Origin: Actinacidiphila acididurans
GTDB taxonomy: Bacteria; Actinomycetota; Actinomycetes; Streptomycetales; Streptomycetaceae
DNA: 64,000 nt
Direction: 5' to 3'
Assembly: GCF_016918855.1 (NCBI RefSeq)
Contig: NZ_JADKYB010000004.1
Coordinates: forward strand, 62,001 to 126,000
In this document: positions 59,719 through 64,000 of the stretch, one piece after another
Layout: the number at the start of each line of letters is the position of its first letter
How positions within the stretch are numbered: position 1 is the first letter of the stretch
Notes under the pieces: model-generated
Databases searched by the model: none
Told to the model about the DNA's origin: nothing
What the model saw: the letters and a program-made list of their open reading frames with translations, nothing else
Translations under genes and position numbers: made by a program

Positions 59719-60479
59719 TGCATTGCGTCTCCAGCGGGTCTCCGCACGCGTCTCCGGTACTGGTTTCGTGTCTGCGGGACGTCCCGCGCGGTGAGGTATC
59801 CGGCAGCCCAGAGCACGGACACGGCGTGCGGCTCCGTCCAGCACAGCAAGTCGTCACACAGGACCATCAGGGCCCGGCTGCACCCCCGGTACGGGATGCG
59901 CTGCACGGCGACCAGGGCGCGCATGGCCCGTAGGTGTCGTGCGGCAGCTCCGCGGCGCACCTGGGCGCCCCCGCTGCGGTCCGGCCGGATGGCGCCTCGC
60001 TTCAAGCCCTGGGCAACGGCGGCCCCGGTGGACGTCACGCCGTACTTGACCCGCACTTCGCCGAGACCGACGCGCACGGCGTTGACTTTCACCCAATGCC
60101 GTTCCGCGGTCTCCTCGGCTGTCAGCCCGTCCGCGGCAGCCTGTAGGTAGGAGAGTTGTTGCGGGGTCGGACGGTAGGACATGGGCTGCCCGCGGAGCGT
60201 GTACGCCTGTACGGTGCGCGCTCGCCTGCCCGCTCTCCCGCTGGGCCCACTGGCCCGGTGCGGCCCTGTCCATTCGAGCTGTAGCCACCAGGGCAGCGCC
60301 CGCCGGCGGGAACGTTCCTGGGCGCGCTCGGCAGTCGTACGGCGCTTCCTCGCCAGGGCGCAGGGGCGGCACTTGCGGCGCCATGCGCCGCGGTCCCGGT
60401 CGTACGTGAGGTACACGTTTCCCGGATCGTCCAGGCGGTGAAGCCCCTTGCCGCAGAGCGCTTGTGTCTGCCTAGGCAT
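59691..60479 (-). CDS. LuxR-type helix-turn-helix protein
   Basis: This 262-residue protein starts at ATG 60479, overlapping the upstream stop. The N-terminal part has ALCGKGLHRLDDPGNVYLTY and RRKCRPCALARKRRT, a zinc-knuckle-like patch. A central GerE/LuxR-type HTH (TPQQLSYLQAAADGLTAEET, AVRVGLGEVRVKYGVTSTGAAVA) follows, then a basic region and a C-terminal part with WTEPHAVSVLWAAGYLT. It is probably an early regulator of the prophage. Confidence 0.7.
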   Translation of the reverse strand: MPRQTQALCGKGLHRLDDPGNVYLTYDRDRGAWRRKCRPCALARKRRTTAERAQERSRRRALPWWLQLEWTGPHRASGPSGRAGRRARTVQAYTLRGQPMSYRPTPQQLSYLQAAADGLTAEETAERHWVKVNAVRVGLGEVRVKYGVTSTGAAVAQGLKRGAIRPDRSGGAQVRRGAAARHLRAMRALVAVQRIPYRGCSRALMVLCDDLLCWTEPHAVSVLWAAGYLTARDVPQTRNQYRRRVRRPAGDAMQCTATEAYT

Positions 60480-60735
60480 CGGCGGCCCCCTCCTCGGTCT
60501 CCTCGGGGGGCGGGTCGGTGGGCGCCGTGTAGCTGCCGACGCACAGAACGAGGGAATAGGCGGGTCCGGTACGGGTGTGGTGGGGAACGAGGTAGCCATC
60601 CGGAAAGAGGACGGCACCGCCACGTGCCCGCAGAACGGATTGGGCCCGCATCTCTACTTCGCGCTCGCAGTACCGGCAGTACCCCCACTGGGCGCCGGAC
60701 AGGTCTCCGCGTACGCGGTGCAGGTTCACACCCAT
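60472..60735 (-). CDS. Small Cys-pair hypothetical protein
   Basis: This 87-residue protein starts at ATG 60735. YCRYCEREVEMRAQ gives one CxxC knuckle, followed by FPDGYLVPHHTR and an acidic Glu/Pro tail. It overlaps its neighbours at both ends as part of a coupled chain of small genes. Confidence 0.55.
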   Translation of the reverse strand: MGVNLHRVRGDLSGAQWGYCRYCEREVEMRAQSVLRARGGAVLFPDGYLVPHHTRTGPAYSLVLCVGSYTAPTDPPPEETEEGAADA

Positions 60736-60923
60736 TCCGGCCACCCCCGAGGCACCTCGGGTACAGCCATCGGCCACCCCTGACCGATCCAGCCGGAGGG
60801 AATGCGGTCGCAGGTGAAGAGTCGGCTAGCTGTGTGCCGCCATGGGAGGTATCCGCGGCGGAGTCCGAGAAAGGGTGCAGCGAAGATTCCTTGCCGGCAA
60901 TGGGCGCATCGGGACGTGGTCAT
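60726..60923 (-). CDS. Small zinc-knuckle protein
   Basis: This 65-residue protein starts at an ATG overlapping the previous stop (ATGA). CAHCRQGIF is followed by FTCDRIPSGWIGQGWPM. The junctions with both neighbours are translational overlaps, supporting reality. No function is known. Confidence 0.55.
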   Translation of the reverse strand: MTTSRCAHCRQGIFAAPFLGLRRGYLPWRHTASRLFTCDRIPSGWIGQGWPMAVPEVPRGWPEWV

Positions 60924-61093
60924 GGGGCACGGTCCTTTGTTCTATCGATGCGCCCGCCTGGACAGCGGGGCACGGGCACACCGAGAATGACGCTGATCAT
61001 GGGGTGCGGGAGTACACGGTCTCTGCGGACGCGTGCAATGTGCCGATCGTCTGTTCCGGCGACTTGTCCGCAGCGCGGGCAGTAGTAGCGCAC
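60920..61093 (-). CDS. Small zinc-knuckle protein
   Basis: This 57-residue protein starts at GTG 61093, eight bases after GGAG. YYCPRCGQVAGTDDRH carries one CxxC pair. It is coupled to the next gene by ATGA. No function is known. Confidence 0.5.
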   Translation of the reverse strand: MRYYCPRCGQVAGTDDRHIARVRRDRVLPHPMISVILGVPVPRCPGGRIDRTKDRAP

Positions 61094-61097
61094 GCGA

Positions 61098-61325
61098 TCA
61101 CTCCGGTTCGTCGGCCATGATTGCCGCGGACGGCAGGGGCACGGCCTGAAAGATGACGTCAAGGCGCGCAGCTACGGCACGGGAAAGGTCGAGTCGTAGC
61201 GAATCCTCTATGAGTGGTCGCGTTGCGGGATCGGCCCATGCGGTCTCCGATATGTACTGCCGCGCCGTGATGACTTCTCCCCCGAGGCGAGTTCGGGCGT
61301 GCACGACAATGACAGTGAGAGACAT
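61098..61325 (-). CDS. Small hypothetical protein, first gene of the operon
   Basis: This 75-residue protein starts at ATG 61325 behind GGAAGGA. SLTVIVVHARTRLGGEVITA and SLRLDLSRAVAARLDVIF give a small alpha/beta outline. A terminator directly upstream (61352-61385) isolates this operon from 61410-61937, so its promoter should lie near 61330-61350 or initiation is weak. Confidence 0.55.
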   Translation of the reverse strand: MSLTVIVVHARTRLGGEVITARQYISETAWADPATRPLIEDSLRLDLSRAVAARLDVIFQAVPLPSAAIMADEPE

Positions 61326-61351
61326 CAGCTTCCTTCCTGTTTCGGGCAGCA

Positions 61352-61385
61352 AAAACCCCCGCCGCTCAAGGTGAGCGACGGGGGT
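61352..61385 (-). terminator. Rho-independent terminator of the membrane protein gene
   Basis: Read on the minus strand, CCCCCGTCGCTC, a 5-base loop and GAGCGGCGGGGG are followed by TTTTT, a classic intrinsic terminator. Confidence 0.9.
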
Positions 61386-61409
61386 GGGTAAGCAGTCGGC
61401 TCTTAGCAT

Positions 61410-61937
61410 TTAGATCTGCAATACTCTTCCCGCCTCGGAAACGAAGTTTTCGAAAGAATCAAGAAATGCATCTTTTGCGAGACGGTAAGCGCGCAGGTTG
61501 GAATCAGTGGCGGCGGACACGAAGCCGCTCGCCAGGGCCTCTAGTAAAGTGTAAATTCGGCTCTCAACGTCAGCGCCCTTTGCAGCCATCGATTCCGGCC
61601 CCAGCATCCGCACCCGAGCTAAAGCGTAATCCATTTCCAGAGAAGGAGTGCCCAACAACTCCATCCTTTGGTGTCCGTCGGGGGCGCCCCAGTTATCTTG
61701 CGCTTCTTCAATGGCAGCTTGAAAGGCATTCATGCTCACCACAAATTTCGCGTAAGCGTCTTGGCGCTGTTCAAGTAGCCAATGCCGTCTTTGGGCATCT
61801 TCTTGATCGCGCACGGTCCGTCGCCCAGCAGCGTACGCGATCACTCCTGCGATGATCGCTGCGATTCCGCCCGCTGCCGCAGCCCAGACGGTTGCCGCAT
61901 TCTGACTCATGGCTAGGACCGGTCCCGATGGCGTCAT
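61410..61937 (-). CDS. Membrane protein with helical cytosolic domain
   Basis: This protein has about 175 residues (or 166 from the ATG at 61910). One N-terminal membrane segment (WAAAAGGIAAIIAGVIAYAA) is followed by charged helices (DQEDAQRRHWLLEQRQDAYAKFVVSMNAFQAAIEEAQ; AKGADVESRIYTLLEALASGF). Such single-helix proteins are frequent in actinobacterial mobile elements as accessory cargo. It has its own terminator and is less GC-rich than the neighbours. No function is known. Confidence 0.7.
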   Translation of the reverse strand: MTPSGPVLAMSQNAATVWAAAAGGIAAIIAGVIAYAAGRRTVRDQEDAQRRHWLLEQRQDAYAKFVVSMNAFQAAIEEAQDNWGAPDGHQRMELLGTPSLEMDYALARVRMLGPESMAAKGADVESRIYTLLEALASGFVSAATDSNLRAYRLAKDAFLDSFENFVSEAGRVLQI

Positions 61938-62055
61938 GAGCAGACGCTAGCCCTTGCGCCCCTGTAGCCGGTAGGCGCTGCGAACTGTCGCCTCGCCTGC
62001 GGCGATCTTCCGCGCAACCCGTGTGCCGCGCCCGAGTCAAGCCTAGAGTTGTCCC

Positions 62056-62739
62056 ATGGCTGGACACAGTGCACCGCCGCCACCGCCACCCGCGACCCCG
62101 CCGTTACCGCCGGGCAGTCCGCCTGCCCACCAACCGCCGCGCTGGGCATGGTGGGTTGGAAGCATCTTGATCCCGATTGCCGCGATCACCGTGCCGTTGG
62201 TGGTTCGCGCCAACCAGTCATCCGGGGGACACGGCTCAGCGCCCACCCTCGGAGCAACCTCCGCACCCACTCTCACCGCGACTTCCGCGCCAACCCAGAC
62301 TAACGCTAGCCCTAGTCCGAGCACCACGACTAGCAGTGCAACTCCGCCTGCTGTGGCGAAGGTATATTTCGGGCCTGCGGAAGTGACTGCGGGCATGAAT
62401 CAAGGTGCCCATTATGTTGACTTTGACTCAAATCCCCCGCTGGCGACGACGACTAATACCGGAGGCACGGATGTCGACTTCATAGACGCGGGCAGCGGAT
62501 CGGAAGCTTGGAACAAAAATATCGCTCCCTTGTCTCCTTCGGGTCCTGACCCCAGTGAAAGTGAATGCGCTAACCAAGCAGCAAACGACAGCACATACTT
62601 CGCGACCTTAACGCGAGGCGCGCGCGTTTGTTTCGTAACCGATGAAGGGCGAACGGTCTATTTCCGGACCGTTGCTGCTCCTCCTGGGGGTGTCGGGTTT
62701 GTCAAACTCATGGTGACCGTTTGGAATGTCCCGAACTGA
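62056..62739 (+). CDS. Membrane-anchored protein with extracytoplasmic domain
   Basis: This 227-residue plus-strand protein has a Pro-rich start, one membrane segment (AWWVGSILIPIAAITVPLVV), a long Ser/Thr/Pro linker (60-100) and a C-terminal beta-like domain (GPAEVTAGMNQGAHYVDFDSNP ... VCFVTDEGRTVYFRTVAAPP). A pair of Cys (SECAN, RVCFV) may form a disulfide outside the cell. It looks like lysogenic cargo rather than a virion gene. The partner is unknown. Confidence 0.75.
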   Translation: MAGHSAPPPPPPATPPLPPGSPPAHQPPRWAWWVGSILIPIAAITVPLVVRANQSSGGHGSAPTLGATSAPTLTATSAPTQTNASPSPSTTTSSATPPAVAKVYFGPAEVTAGMNQGAHYVDFDSNPPLATTTNTGGTDVDFIDAGSGSEAWNKNIAPLSPSGPDPSESECANQAANDSTYFATLTRGARVCFVTDEGRTVYFRTVAAPPGGVGFVKLMVTVWNVPN

Positions 62740-62751
62740 ACCTGACAGGCG

Positions 62752-63648
62752 CTAGCCGTTCCGACCCTGTAGCCGATAGGCGCTGCGGATCGTGGCTCGT
62801 GCCTGCCGTTCCCCTCCGTCGCCCCGTACGGCCACGTAGGCAGCCGTGAGGGGCCCTAGCGCCTCGTCCAGGGCGATGCCGTCCCCGGCTGCCGCACGGG
62901 CCGCCCACAAGAGGACCTGATTCCTGTTGCCCGGCTGGGCGCTCTCGACTGCCCGCACCAGCCCGCCAAGGGCGCCACCGGCCCGCGGCTGCCGGAACGG
63001 CCCCTCCGCGGCAGGGTGGGACAGCCGGGGGCGCGGCCGGGCCCGCAGTAGCTCAACCAACCACCCCGGGGCGTCCCGTATCGGCAGCTCGCACTCGGCC
63101 ACGTAGGCGCCCTTGTGCGTCACGCTGCCCGCGCCCAGCACGTACCCGCCCCATGTGCCGGCGGACCCGCGCACGTCCAGGAGACCGGGCACGGGACTGG
63201 CCTGTGTCGCCCCTACTCCGGTCGGCCACCGGTAGTAGTAGTGACACCCCAGGCTGCCAGTGCACACCCGATACGTGTCATGGCACTCCCGCCAGTCGCC
63301 GGACAGGGACTCACAGATGTGCCGGTAGACATCAGTCCCATCAACCAAAGACCCAAATCTGTCATGCAGTCCCGCGTACTCCGTCCCCGCCAACGCGTAC
63401 TCCTGTTTTGGCATATCGCAATCCACAACGAGTAGTCCGCTCGGCTTACAAGCAATGCCGATGTTTGCATCAGGCCAGCGCGACCAATACTCAATGACTC
63501 TGTCCAGACTGTGAGTTGCAGCCTCGCCCCAGCGCAGGGTGAACGACTGCCCGGGAATCAGGGTGTGCGGAGTCTTGCCCAGGGGCTCAACGGGGAAGAC
63601 TCGAAAGCCCCGCTGCACGGCCTGTACTGCGTACGCGATGAGGTTCAC
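62752..63648 (-). CDS. Primase-polymerase (bifunctional AEP family)
   Basis: This 298-residue archaeo-eukaryotic-primase-like protein starts at GTG 63648. RGFRVFPVEPLGKTPHTLI and YWSRWPDANIGIACKPSGLLVVDCDMPK carry the catalytic Asp 76 and Asp 78. Later strands are YRVCTGSLGCHYYYRW, GLLDVRGSAGTWGGYVLGAGS. The C-terminal helices (NRNQVLLWAARAAAGDG ... ATIRSAYRL) belong to the usual primase-associated domain. It would start DNA synthesis together with the RepA-like ATPase. Confidence 0.9.
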   Translation of the reverse strand: MNLIAYAVQAVQRGFRVFPVEPLGKTPHTLIPGQSFTLRWGEAATHSLDRVIEYWSRWPDANIGIACKPSGLLVVDCDMPKQEYALAGTEYAGLHDRFGSLVDGTDVYRHICESLSGDWRECHDTYRVCTGSLGCHYYYRWPTGVGATQASPVPGLLDVRGSAGTWGGYVLGAGSVTHKGAYVAECELPIRDAPGWLVELLRARPRPRLSHPAAEGPFRQPRAGGALGGLVRAVESAQPGNRNQVLLWAARAAAGDGIALDEALGPLTAAYVAVRGDGGERQARATIRSAYRLQGRNG

Positions 63649-63660
63649 TGGTCGGCCCTC

Positions 63661-64000
63661 TCACGTCATGCACCACCCTGAGTCGCACGTGCCGTCCGCC
63701 TCATCAAAGAGGGGCAACAGGTCTACACCGTCCGGTATCGCCTCCCGCAAAGGCTTGCCGAAACGCGTCAAGTAGACATGGCTCTTACCCAGCATGTCGC
63801 GCCGCTCGTTCAGGATGTCCTCAAGCTGACACGACTTCTCGAACAACTCCGGTTCACTCCGCCGCTGATCGTGCCACGTTTCCGGCCGATGGAATGGGCA
63901 GAAGAAACATGCAGATTTCGGCGGAACGGGCAACCCCGCTTCACGAATGATCCGCATGCAATCGATCCGGCGCAGTCCCAGATCAAGCAAGGGGTAGACG
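63661..64000 (-). CDS. PAPS-reductase-like protein, 3' part (5' end outside window)
   Basis: The last 113 residues are visible: VYPLLDLGLRRIDCMRIIRE, AGLPVPPKSACFFCPFHRPETW, then a helical end with LPLFDEADGTCDSGWCMT. The frame is open to the right edge, so the gene is cut by the window. CFFCPFH after a Rx(D)C helix is typical of phage PAPS-reductase/ATP-pyrophosphatase-like proteins, some of which modify DNA or RNA with sulfur. The reaction cannot be told without the N-terminal PP-loop. Confidence 0.75.
   Translation of the reverse strand, partial: VYPLLDLGLRRIDCMRIIREAGLPVPPKSACFFCPFHRPETWHDQRRSEPELFEKSCQLEDILNERRDMLGKSHVYLTRFGKPLREAIPDGVDLLPLFDEADGTCDSGWCMT

Larger units (their letters stand above)
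31121..64000. mobile_element. HK97-type siphovirus prophage (left part; right end outside window)
   Basis: The element starts in the broken ABC gene and holds regulators, lysis, tail, head, packaging and replication genes in continuous array to the window edge. Codon use and composition are visibly less GC-rich than the left flank. No integrase or excisionase gene is in the window; they and attR should lie right of 64000. All structural genes are intact frames, so the phage could be functional. Confidence 0.92.

Overview
The window is high-GC actinobacterial DNA, most likely from Streptomyces or a close relative. The evidence is the codon bias, GTG starts with GGAGG-type ribosome sites, a DasR-type dre site in front of a GH18 chitinase, a Tad pilus locus, GTP-type PEP carboxykinase and typical Streptomyces regulators. 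The species is not identified.

Bases 1-31120 are chromosome. From the left: part of a Tad/Flp pilus locus (a CpaE-TadE fusion running off the edge, CpaB and a zinc-ribbon protein); a secreted chitinase; a D-amino-acid module (RidA, IclR regulator and PfkB sugar kinase on the minus strand, opposite a D-serine-dehydratase-like deaminase and an N-acyl-D-amino-acid deacylase, with a 14-4-14 palindrome between them); a KAP P-loop NTPase with a receiver-like tail; an aminotransferase; pckG; a hemolysin-III membrane protein; a YyaL/DUF255 protein; and a secreted S53 protease. A cassette at 21551-26316 then holds two paralogous alpha/beta hydrolases, an EgtA-like glutamate-cysteine ligase and a methyltransferase-like protein. 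Last come a two-component system and a divergent lipoprotein / MacA-like / MacB-like export operon.

The ABC ATPase of that export operon is cut exactly inside its Walker A codons at about 31120. Everything to the right is a prophage whose far end and integrase lie beyond 64000. Its left part (31167-37450) is a regulatory and accessory region: three GHKL (RsbW-like) ATP-binding proteins, one fused to an XRE helix-turn-helix; an AraC-type regulator; an XRE-TPR regulator behind a tandem repeat operator; small zinc-ribbon proteins; and two odd tRNA-like RNA genes set between strong GC hairpins. The minus-strand block 37743-55054 is a complete HK97-type siphovirus lysis, tail, head and packaging module: holin, GH25 lysin, tail fibre and minor tail proteins, tape measure, gp10-like protein, tail chaperones, tail tube, connectors, capsid, protease, portal and terminase. 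The block 55238-64000 holds an HNH nuclease, many small zinc-ribbon or helix-turn-helix genes, a RecA-fold RepA-like ATPase next to an 11-copy GGGGACAG array (candidate origin), a primase-polymerase and the 3' end of a PAPS-reductase-like gene.

The most unusual signals are the integration into a P-loop, the two tRNA-like genes with swollen middles, the GHKL-HTH fusion, the GGGGACAG array and the EgtA-like/hydrolase cassette.
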